A stretch of DNA of 5,338 bases, taken from Syntrophobacteria bacterium. Its GTDB lineage: Bacteria > Desulfobacterota > DSWW01. Both the position numbers and the translations under genes were made by a program. The DNA is taken from contig JAQYVQ010000285.1 in the NCBI GenBank assembly GCA_030145435.1, forward strand, positions 1 through 5,338. Reading direction: 5' to 3'. Below the pieces are notes generated by a model. That model was not told the DNA's origin. It did no database searches and worked only from the letters and a program-made list of their open reading frames with translations. Numbering within the stretch: position 1 is the first letter of the stretch; every line of letters starts with the position of its first letter. This document shows, piece by piece, positions 1-5,271 of the stretch.

Positions 1-1429
1 CACGGAAAGCATTCGGATTCCGCTGAGCTATTTGAGGGCCCAACTCTGGAAGCAACCCCGGGAGGAGACCTTCGAACAGTGGGTCTCCAACCGTTTTGGT
101 GAACGGCTCTACAGAACCTTCTTCAAGACCTATACGGAAAAGGTCTGGGGGATTCCCTGCGATGAAATCCTCGCGACCTGGGCCGCACAGCGCATCCAGG
201 GGTTGTCCCTTTCCACGGCCATCGCAAACGCCCTTTTCGGCGTCCAGAAGGCAAAGTCCCTGATCGAGGCTTTCGACTACCCGGTGAAGGGGCCTGGAAT
301 GATGTGGGAAAGCTTTCGGAAGGCGATCGAATCCTCGGGCGGACAACTGAGATTGCGATCCGAAGTGACTCGGCTTTGCCTCGAGAAGGGACGGATTCTT
401 CGTGTGGTTTCCCGGGAAGACGGAGAAGAGCGCGAATTCCCGGCTGGTGAGCTGATTTCCAGCGTTCCCATCTCGACGCTCGTAGGCATGCTCGATCCGA
501 AGGCCCCTGAGGAGGTATGCGAGGCGGCCCGCAAACTGGCCTACCGCTCCTTCCTTATTGTGGTTCTCGTCCTCGAGAAGCGGGAGGTCTTTCGGGACCA
601 GTGGATCTATGTCCACGCTCCGGAGGTGAGGGTGGGGCGTATCCAGAACTTCAAGAACTGGAGCGCCGCCATGGTTCCGGATCCGGACAAGACCAGTCTC
701 GGGATGGAATACTTTTGCGACGAAGGGGATGAGGTCTGGCGGATGCCCGATGAGGACCTGCGGGAGCTCGCCTCCTCGGAGTTGGCAGAACTCGGGCTTG
801 CCCACGCGAACGATGTGATCGACAGCTGCGTGGTGCGTCAGCCGAAGGCCTATCCCGTTTACAACCACGGGTATGAAGAGAACTTGGAAACGATTCGAAC
901 CTTCCTCGGGACCATCGAGAATCTTCAGACCATCGGCCGCAATGGCATGCATCGGTACAACAATATGGATCATTCGATGATCACGGGGATGCTGGCCGCC
1001 GAGAACGTCCTCGGCTCGAGCCATGACCTCTGGAGTGTCAACGAGGAAGAAGAGTACCTCGAGGAGCAGAGAGCGGCCGAGTTGCGGGAAGGGCTTCTTG
1101 CGCCTGCATTCGCCCGAATGGACAAGCTTTCCTTCGCGATTTCCTTGGGGACCGCCTCAGGAATCCTCATCTCCCTGGCAACCCTTTGGCTGGTCATCAA
1201 GGGTGGAGAGGTCGTCGGCCCCAATCTGAGACTCCTGGAGCAATACTTCATCGGGTACACGGTCACGATCCAAGGGGCCTGTCTGGCCTTTGGATACGCT
1301 TTCGTCTGGGGATTTCTGTTTGGATGGCTGTTTGCCTATCTTCGGAATTTCATCCTTGCCGTCCACCTCTACATGGCAAGAAAGAAGGCCGAGATGTTGT
1401 CCCTCCAGGATTTCTTCGAGCATTTCTGA
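1..1429 (+). CDS. FAD-dependent oxidoreductase (UDP-galactopyranose mutase / protoporphyrinogen oxidase-like) with C-terminal membrane domain, 5'-truncated
   Basis: The frame is open from base 2 to the TGA at 1427-1429, giving 475 visible residues. The N-terminus, which should hold the GxGxxG Rossmann FAD-binding motif (about 90-100 residues by family comparison), lies outside the window. A TTG at 32 could be called as a start, but the residues before it (SYLRAQLW) continue the family sequence, so it is internal. Family marks are FKTYTEKVWG at 122-151, followed by WAAQRIQGLSLS, and the C-terminal flavin-contact block GRNGMHRYNNMDHSM around 935-979. These belong to NAD(P)/FAD oxidoreductases of the amine-oxidase/UGM-like fold, often found in surface-polysaccharide loci; the substrate is unknown. 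After the catalytic end comes an acidic linker, then two membrane helices (about 1127-1198 and 1277-1366) and a basic tail. That extension is a paralogue of the next gene's product and probably anchors the enzyme to the inner face of the membrane. The flavoprotein class is firm; the reaction is not. Confidence 0.87.
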   Translation, partial: TESIRIPLSYLRAQLWKQPREETFEQWVSNRFGERLYRTFFKTYTEKVWGIPCDEILATWAAQRIQGLSLSTAIANALFGVQKAKSLIEAFDYPVKGPGMMWESFRKAIESSGGQLRLRSEVTRLCLEKGRILRVVSREDGEEREFPAGELISSVPISTLVGMLDPKAPEEVCEAARKLAYRSFLIVVLVLEKREVFRDQWIYVHAPEVRVGRIQNFKNWSAAMVPDPDKTSLGMEYFCDEGDEVWRMPDEDLRELASSELAELGLAHANDVIDSCVVRQPKAYPVYNHGYEENLETIRTFLGTIENLQTIGRNGMHRYNNMDHSMITGMLAAENVLGSSHDLWSVNEEEEYLEEQRAAELREGLLAPAFARMDKLSFAISLGTASGILISLATLWLVIKGGEVVGPNLRLLEQYFIGYTVTIQGACLAFGYAFVWGFLFGWLFAYLRNFILAVHLYMARKKAEMLSLQDFFEHF

Positions 1430-1464
1430 TGAAGCGCCGGGAGCGCGGGAGGCGAGAGGCATGA
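1429..1464 (+). other. Possible 11-codon coupling mini-ORF between the flavoprotein and membrane-protein genes
   Basis: TGATG at 1427-1431 overlaps the flavoprotein stop with an ATG. That ATG opens an 11-codon frame (MKRRERGRREA) whose TGA at 1462-1464 overlaps the next gene's ATG at 1461 as ATGA. The frame covers that gene's Shine-Dalgarno sequence. Stop/start overlaps of this kind can pass ribosomes along an operon. The basic peptide itself probably has no role, and the arrangement may be chance in Arg-rich GC sequence. Confidence 0.2.
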
Positions 1465-1778
1465 AAGGGCGAAAGGAAGAAGATCGGGCCACCGAACAGA
1501 AGCTGTTCAGCGGTGTCCTCTGGCTGAATGCAAAGGTCTTTGGGCTTACCCTGGGAATCGTCTGCGGCCTCGCGTTGTTCCTGGCGACGAACTGGCTCGT
1601 CTTGAAGGGGGGGAAGCCCGTGGGCCCTCACCTGGCACTGTTGAGCCAGTATTTCATCGGGTACCGGGTCTCCTTTCTGGGAAGCTTCGTCGGGTTCCTG
1701 TACGGTTTCGCCCTCGGAACCATGGGCGGTTCCTTCGTCGGCTGGTTCTACAACAAGATCGCGGCCCTCCGGAGATGA
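1461..1778 (+). CDS. Small two-helix membrane protein, paralogue of the upstream oxidoreductase's C-terminal domain
   Basis: This encodes 105 residues. ATG 1461 is preferred because GGGAGG (1447-1452) sits 8 bases upstream; longer readings of the frame run back into the flavoprotein gene and add only low-complexity sequence. The product has a charged N-terminus (MKGRKEEDR), a helix around residues 24-48, a loop with KGGKPVGPHL then QYFIGY, a Gly-rich second helix around residues 70-94, and a basic end (YNKIAALRR). Positive charge at both ends predicts both termini in the cytoplasm and the conserved loop outside. Over 1584-1670 it matches 1178-1264 of the upstream gene at 21 of 29 residues. 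From memory it resembles small conserved membrane proteins sometimes labelled 'bacteriophage holin', but no phage genes are nearby, so lysis is not inferred. It lies 31 bases after the flavoprotein gene, so is probably co-transcribed. A run of seven G at 1607-1613 is a possible slippage or sequencing-error site, though the frame is intact. Function unknown. Confidence 0.85.
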   Translation: MKGRKEEDRATEQKLFSGVLWLNAKVFGLTLGIVCGLALFLATNWLVLKGGKPVGPHLALLSQYFIGYRVSFLGSFVGFLYGFALGTMGGSFVGWFYNKIAALRR

Positions 1779-1818
1779 ACCGGGGCCTCAAGTCTCGAGG
1801 GCAAGGAAACCTTAGACA

Positions 1819-2910
1819 ATGCTCTCAAAGAGGATAGGGTTGTTGAGGGGATTGCTCTCGGGGAACACGGCTCGCACCGGTCCTTTTACGGTCACGGTGG
1901 ATGTCACGCGCCGATGCAACCTGAAGTGTCCGGGTTGCCGTTTTCATTCTGACAAGGTCCGCATTCCCGCGCCGGGCGACCCGAATATACAGGACATCGA
2001 CGAGGCGATGTTCAAGCGCCTGTGCAGCGAGCTGAAGGCATTCCGGACAGAAACGATGGTCCTGCTGGGAGAGGGAGAGCCTTTCGTCCATCCTCGTCTT
2101 GTTGAGCTCGTAGCCGCCGCGAAAGACGCAGGGTTCGAGGTCGTCCTCTATACGAACGGTACCTTGTTGGACGAAAGCAGGTTGCAGGCACTCGTTGCCC
2201 TTTCGCTCGATGTGCTCAAGATCAGCATGTGGGCAAGTTCAGAAGAGGAATACGAGAGGAACTATCCGGGAGCCCCCCCGGACAATTTCAGCAAGATCGT
2301 CGCTTCGCTGAAAGACCTCGCCCGAATCAAGGCAGAACAGAAGAGTCCCCTGCCGTCCGTGGTCCTGCACCGGCCGATTTCCCGCGACAATTACAGAAGT
2401 GTGGAGGCAATGCCCGGCATAGCCGACGAGACCGGATCCAACCAGTTATCCTTCTCCCCCGTCAAGACGCGAAAGGGCCAGCTCGACTTCATGGCCCTTT
2501 CCCCGGATGAGGAAAGGGTGTTGACAACTACGTTGAAGAAGATGAAGCGCGACCTGAAAGCCCTCTCCCTGGAAAGCAACATCGATCAGACACTGCTCCG
2601 GTATCACATCGGTGAGGCGGTATGGGAGAAGCTGCCCTGCTATATCGGGTGGATTCATGCCCGCATCAAGACGGATGGGACGGTTATGCCCTGCAACCCC
2701 TGTAACTTGCCTGTCGGTCTGCTGAGAGAGAGTTCTTTCGGGGCAATCTGGAACGGCCCGGCCTTCCGGGAATTCCGGGGTCAGACGATCACTCATGAGG
2801 GGTTGATGGACGTGGGCAGAAACTGCGATTGCGGGTTCTGCTGCCACACAGGGCAAAACCTGCGTGTCCACAGAGTGTTCAAATGGTGTTCACCCCTTCG
2901 AAGGCCTTAG
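1819..2910 (+). CDS. Radical SAM protein with SPASM-like C-terminal domain
   Basis: A 363-residue protein. The radical SAM core has C33-x3-C37-x2-C40 (RRCNLKCPGC), which would bind the 4Fe-4S cluster that cleaves S-adenosylmethionine. Supporting motifs are GEGEP at 84-88 and YTNGT at 111-115. The C-terminus is SPASM-like: C274-x12-G287-x4-C292, then C295, and a cluster C336, C338, C341, C342 with a later C357. In known SPASM proteins such cysteines bind auxiliary Fe-S clusters, in peptide maturases, sulfatase-maturing enzymes and other modifying enzymes. Length is typical for a core plus SPASM protein. It should be cytoplasmic and oxygen-sensitive. ATG 1819 has AAGGA at 1803-1807, 11 bases upstream, a slightly long spacing. 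It starts 40 bases after the membrane-protein gene with no obvious terminator between, so is likely in the same operon. No precursor-peptide gene is visible, so the substrate is unknown and peptide modification is only one possibility. The class is certain; the reaction is not. Confidence 0.93.
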   Translation: MLSKRIGLLRGLLSGNTARTGPFTVTVDVTRRCNLKCPGCRFHSDKVRIPAPGDPNIQDIDEAMFKRLCSELKAFRTETMVLLGEGEPFVHPRLVELVAAAKDAGFEVVLYTNGTLLDESRLQALVALSLDVLKISMWASSEEEYERNYPGAPPDNFSKIVASLKDLARIKAEQKSPLPSVVLHRPISRDNYRSVEAMPGIADETGSNQLSFSPVKTRKGQLDFMALSPDEERVLTTTLKKMKRDLKALSLESNIDQTLLRYHIGEAVWEKLPCYIGWIHARIKTDGTVMPCNPCNLPVGLLRESSFGAIWNGPAFREFRGQTITHEGLMDVGRNCDCGFCCHTGQNLRVHRVFKWCSPLRRP

Positions 2911-2916
2911 CGTTAT

Positions 2917-2960
2917 GTGGCTGCGGTCTCGAAGACCTGCGGTTTTCGCCAGGCCGCCAC
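2917..2960 (+). terminator. Imperfect stem-loop after the radical SAM gene, weak terminator candidate
   Basis: An inner hairpin GGTCT-CGA-AGACC (2925-2937) sits inside an outer imperfect stem, in which GTGGC at 2917-2921 pairs with GCCAC at 2956-2960 and GC at 2923-2924 pairs with GC at 2953-2954. It begins 6 bases after the stop codon. Only a four-T run (2943-2946) follows the inner hairpin and no U-tract follows the outer stem, so it is not a classical intrinsic terminator. It may instead protect the 3' end of the transcript. Confidence 0.25.
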
Positions 2961-2990
2961 CTTCACCCTTGGCTTGCCCTTCCTCAGGAT

Positions 2991-3050
2991 TTGATCCGAA
3001 ATAAGTAATTTTTTACTCCAAAACAGCCGATGTTCTTTTAAGTTATGGTT
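2991..3050 (+). promoter_or_regulatory. AT-rich leader upstream of the histidine kinase, probable promoter region
   Basis: This stretch is markedly AT-rich against its GC-rich surroundings and is where a promoter for the kinase gene would be expected, 40-100 bases before its start. It contains the inverted repeat AGTAA-TTTT-TTACT at 3004-3017. A TTGATC at 2991-2996 resembles a -35 box, but no good -10 box lies 16-18 bases on. TAAGTT/AGTTAT near 3039-3046 is a loose -10-like sequence without a good -35. The exact promoter is therefore not assigned. Confidence 0.3.
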
Positions 3051-3068
3051 GGTAAAACCGTTCGCGGG

Positions 3069-3086
3069 CCCTTGGGTAAGGGGGAG
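3069..3086 (+). promoter_or_regulatory. Strong ribosome binding site of the histidine kinase, within a small hairpin
   Basis: AAGGGGGAG at 3078-3086 lies 5 bases before ATG 3092 and decides that start. Its first five bases (AAGGG, 3078-3082) can pair with CCCTT at 3069-3073 across a GGGT loop, which would partly hide the site. The ribosome binding site is clear; a regulatory role for the 5-bp hairpin is inferred. Confidence 0.5.
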
Positions 3087-3091
3087 CCGAA

Positions 3092-4555
3092 ATGAGAACG
3101 ATGAAGACGAGCAACCGGGAAATCGGAAATCTTGCGTTGATCGTTGCGCTCACAATCGGCGTTGCCCTTCTTGCCGTGTGCATCAACATCACGGACAGGG
3201 TCTATGGCTTCCTGAATTTCTACTCGAAGCTCGACAATTTTCAGCTCTATGCGAACGTGGTGCTCCTCTACCTGGCAGGACTCATCTGGCTCATCTACCG
3301 CGGCTGGATTCGAGCCCTGCGCAGGCAGGACGAGTTGGAGGACATCATCCTGAGCATCCATCCGGACGTCCTCCTCGTCGTGGACGAGGAGGACCGGATC
3401 CTGATGTGCAACGGCTCCGTGACGAAAATGTTCGACTACACCGCCGAGGAGATGATCAACCAGAAGACGGACCTCCTGGAACTCGAGGCGATCTCGGAAA
3501 CGGAGAGCGGGCGAGGGTTCTACAGTCGGGTCGAGAAGGAAGGCTTCTTCAAGGGCCTGGGCACCGGAAAGAAGAAGAACGGCGAAACGGTCCCCCTCGA
3601 GTTGATCGTCGTGAGACTGAGGACCAGCACCGGCAAGGTCCTTTTGCTCCAGGACATCTCCGACCGCAAGAAGGCGGAGGCGGAAATACACAAGCTCAAT
3701 GACGAACTCGAGGAGCGGGTCAGGTTGAGGACCGCAGAACTCCACCAGGCATACAGCGAACTCAAGGAACTCGACAAGACAAAGGATGCGTTTCTTTCTT
3801 CCGTGTCCCACGAGTTGAGAACACCCCTCACGTCGATCCGCTCGTTCTCGGAAATCCTCCTGAACTACGACGATCACAGGCCCGAAACGCTGGAGGAATT
3901 CCTGGCGATCATCAACCGTGAGAGCGAACGGCTCACACGGCTCATCGATGACATCATGGACCTGGCGAAGATCGACGCCCGCAAGATGGAATGGAACCTT
4001 CAGAGGCTGGTGCCGGTGGCCGTGGTTCGAAAGGCGGCCGAGGGCGTCCGGGGCCTCCTCCTGGAAAGAGGCCTCGACCTGGAGATCGACATCCCGGCAG
4101 GGTTGCCGACCTTTGAGATAGACGAGGATCGAATCCTTCAGGTTCTCTCGAATCTACTGGGGAACGCGATCAAGTTCACCCCCCGTGGAGGCAGGATCCA
4201 CATTCAAGGTGCCCGCGAGGAAGAAGAGGGGCCTTCCGACCCCGGCGGCTCCCTGCACCTTCTCGTGGCCGACACAGGCGTCGGGATTCCTCCTGAGGAA
4301 CTTCCGCACATCTTCGAGCGCTTCAAACAGGTGGGCGACACCCTTACGGACAAACCAAAAGGGACCGGCCTCGGACTTTCGATCTGCAGAGAGATTCTCA
4401 CCTGTCTTGGCGGCAGGATATGGGCGGAGAGCGTCCCAGGAGTGGGCAGCACCTTCCACGTTGTCGTGCCCGTCAACTCCCACCTGCCGGTCACCGCAGG
4501 GGAAAGGCCAAGTGGCCCGGAGGCATCTGCGGACCTGCTCGATGAGGATCGGTGA
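3092..4555 (+). CDS. Membrane-bound PAS sensor histidine kinase
   Basis: A 487-residue kinase. Order: membrane helix at about 11-31, a short outside loop of about 20 residues, a second helix at about 52-70, a PAS domain at about 82-192, a heptad-like coiled coil at about 192-232, HisKA at about 229-295, and HATPase_c at about 306-461. The phospho-acceptor is H240 in FLSSVSHELRTPL. The N box includes N354 and N358 (SNLLGNAIKFTP), G1 is DTGVGIP at 394-400, an F box follows (HIFERFKQ), and G2 is GTGLGLS at 424-430. All key kinase residues are present, so it should autophosphorylate on H240 and pass phosphate to an aspartate of a response regulator. There is no HAMP domain and no receiver. The tiny outside loop makes the cytoplasmic PAS, or the membrane itself, the likely sensor. 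No regulator gene adjoins it: upstream is the radical SAM gene in the same direction after 181 bases, downstream a convergent gene. The last 26 residues are a Pro/Glu/Asp-rich tail. Confidence 0.95.
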   Translation: MRTMKTSNREIGNLALIVALTIGVALLAVCINITDRVYGFLNFYSKLDNFQLYANVVLLYLAGLIWLIYRGWIRALRRQDELEDIILSIHPDVLLVVDEEDRILMCNGSVTKMFDYTAEEMINQKTDLLELEAISETESGRGFYSRVEKEGFFKGLGTGKKKNGETVPLELIVVRLRTSTGKVLLLQDISDRKKAEAEIHKLNDELEERVRLRTAELHQAYSELKELDKTKDAFLSSVSHELRTPLTSIRSFSEILLNYDDHRPETLEEFLAIINRESERLTRLIDDIMDLAKIDARKMEWNLQRLVPVAVVRKAAEGVRGLLLERGLDLEIDIPAGLPTFEIDEDRILQVLSNLLGNAIKFTPRGGRIHIQGAREEEEGPSDPGGSLHLLVADTGVGIPPEELPHIFERFKQVGDTLTDKPKGTGLGLSICREILTCLGGRIWAESVPGVGSTFHVVVPVNSHLPVTAGERPSGPEASADLLDEDR

Positions 4556-4581
4556 GAAGGCCTCGATTCCCTCTCCACACG

Positions 4582-5070
4582 TCAATCCTTCAACTCGATC
4601 AACTCCGCCTCCAGCGATTCCCCCTCCAGATGCAGGATGGCGGCAGAGACCGGAAGCCTGAACCTCCTCGGCCCGGCGCTCCCCGGATTCAGGAAGAGCA
4701 CCCCCTTGCGCCGACACAGCGACGGACGATGGGTGTGGCCGCTGATGACGGCCCGAAAGCCTGCGGCGGCGGGGTCCAGGTCGATTCCGTCGGCATCGTG
4801 AAGGACGTAGAGCAGAGAACGATCGATCTCGATCACCTCGGCTTCGCACAACCCTCGTGCCCACGCCCCTCCGTCCATGTTTCCCCGCACCGCCACAACA
4901 GGGGCTTGGGCTCGCAGCACCTCGAGGACCCGACGCCCCCCTACGTCCCCTGCGTGGATGATCATCTCCACCCCTGAGAGGGCTTCGAGCAATCCGGGCC
5001 GAATCAGCCCGTGGGTATCCGACACGACGCCGATCAAGTGCCTTTTGCCGGTTTTCTGTACGGTGCCCAT
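4582..5070 (-). CDS. YfcE/MJ0936-type metallophosphoesterase (phosphodiesterase)
   Basis: From ATG 5070 it encodes 162 residues; an in-frame ATG at 5106 would add 12. The 5070 start is preferred because AGGA lies 8 bases upstream, no comparable site precedes 5106, and family members begin only a few residues before the first metal motif. Motifs, numbered from 5070: VSDTHG (D18, H20), HAGDVG (D42), VRGNMD (N64), VLHD (H91), ISGHTHRP (H112, H114) and NPGS. These are the dinuclear-metal ligands of the calcineurin-like fold, and the short length matches the YfcE group, small soluble cytoplasmic enzymes shown to cleave artificial phosphodiesters and with largely unknown natural substrates. The usual GNCD is GNMD here, a mild change outside the Asn ligand. 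It converges on the kinase gene with 26 bases between stop codons and no clear shared terminator hairpin, so the two are independent units. It is divergent from the HAD hydrolase gene across the repeat region. Confidence 0.9.
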   Translation of the reverse strand: MGTVQKTGKRHLIGVVSDTHGLIRPGLLEALSGVEMIIHAGDVGGRRVLEVLRAQAPVVAVRGNMDGGAWARGLCEAEVIEIDRSLLYVLHDADGIDLDPAAAGFRAVISGHTHRPSLCRRKGVLFLNPGSAGPRRFRLPVSAAILHLEGESLEAELIELKD

Positions 5071-5143
5071 CCTGAAGATCCTACCAGCCTGCCCTGAACA
5101 TTTCATCAGGCTTGGAGACTGTCGGGGAGGCTATGCTCTGCGG

Positions 5144-5160
5144 GGTCGACAAAGTCGACC
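5144..5160. repeat. Inverted repeat GGTCGAC-AAA-GTCGACC
   Basis: A perfect 7-bp stem with a three-base loop, formed by the first two repeat units and the base on each side. It could be a protein-binding dyad or a cruciform/hairpin. No T-run follows on either strand, so it is not an intrinsic terminator. Confidence 0.5.
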
Positions 5161-5207
5161 GGCACGACTGAGTCGACTCAGTAGACTGAGTCGACTGGAT
5201 TGACCGG
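5145..5207. repeat. Seven-unit 9-bp tandem repeat built on GTCGAC
   Basis: Units begin at 5145, 5154, 5163, 5172, 5181, 5190 and 5199: GTCGACAAA, GTCGACCGG, CACGACTGA, GTCGACTCA, GTAGACTGA, GTCGACTGG, ATTGACCGG. Four carry an exact GTCGAC; the others differ at one or two positions of that core. The 13-base string GACTGAGTCGACT occurs twice, exactly 18 bases apart (5166 and 5184). The array lies in the divergent region between the metallophosphoesterase and HAD hydrolase genes. The palindromic core creates hairpins or dyads (5144-5160 and 5167-5182). Being a multiple of three it translates to an SRL-like repeat, but it is not in a credible gene. Confidence 0.85.
5167..5182. repeat. Perfect 16-bp palindrome ACTGAGTCGACTCAGT
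   Basis: A perfect dyad without spacer, centred on the fourth GTCGAC unit. Its left half is repeated at 5185-5196 without the matching right half. It lies 18 bases upstream of the candidate -35 box, so it could be an operator, but no known binding-site family is recognised. Confidence 0.5.
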
Positions 5208-5228
5208 AAAAAAACCGGCTGTTAGGCT
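5200..5228 (+). promoter_or_regulatory. Candidate sigma-70 promoter for the HAD hydrolase gene
   Basis: TTGACC (5200-5205, five of six against TTGACA) and TAGGCT (5223-5228, three of six against TATAAT) are separated by exactly 17 bases. The spacer holds a seven-A run (5208-5214) flanked by CCGG on both sides. Transcription would start near 5235, leaving a leader of about 37 bases. The -35 box lies within the last 9-bp repeat unit. The -10 match is poor, so this is a candidate only. Confidence 0.4.
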
Positions 5229-5271
5229 GCTGGGAAGACCCACCCCAAAACGCTCGAGGCACGCAAACCCG

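Noticed and set aside
32..1429. TTG at 32 as the true start of the flavoprotein
   Set aside because: The frame is open upstream to the window edge, the residues before it fit the family, and the FAD-binding N-terminus would be missing. The gene is truncated by the window instead.
1290..1460. Longer upstream start for the small membrane protein
   Set aside because: The extension overlaps the flavoprotein's membrane-domain coding sequence by 140 bases, is Ser/Pro/Arg-rich shadow sequence, and ATG 1461 has its own Shine-Dalgarno.
1461..1778. Phage holin or lysis cassette
   Set aside because: There is no endolysin, spanin or other phage gene, and a homologous domain is fused to a metabolic flavoenzyme, which argues against lysis.
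3038..3877. 279-residue open frame on the minus strand opposite the kinase
   Set aside because: It lies wholly antisense to a clear kinase gene, has no recognisable motif, and its composition is that expected from reverse-reading GC-rich codons.
4556..4581. Bidirectional terminator between the convergent genes
   Set aside because: No convincing stem with T-run was found in the 26-base gap on either strand.
4154..4864. 236-residue minus-strand frame across the kinase 3' end and the phosphoesterase
   Set aside because: It is antisense to the HATPase domain and in another frame of the metallophosphoesterase, Arg/Pro/Ser-rich, with no domain.
4877..5203. 108-residue plus-strand frame ending in SRL repeats
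   Set aside because: It is antisense to the metallophosphoesterase, and its repeat tail is only the translation of the 9-bp intergenic array.
5145..5207. CRISPR array
   Set aside because: The units are 9 bp and contiguous, with no 23-47 bp repeats or unique spacers and no cas genes.
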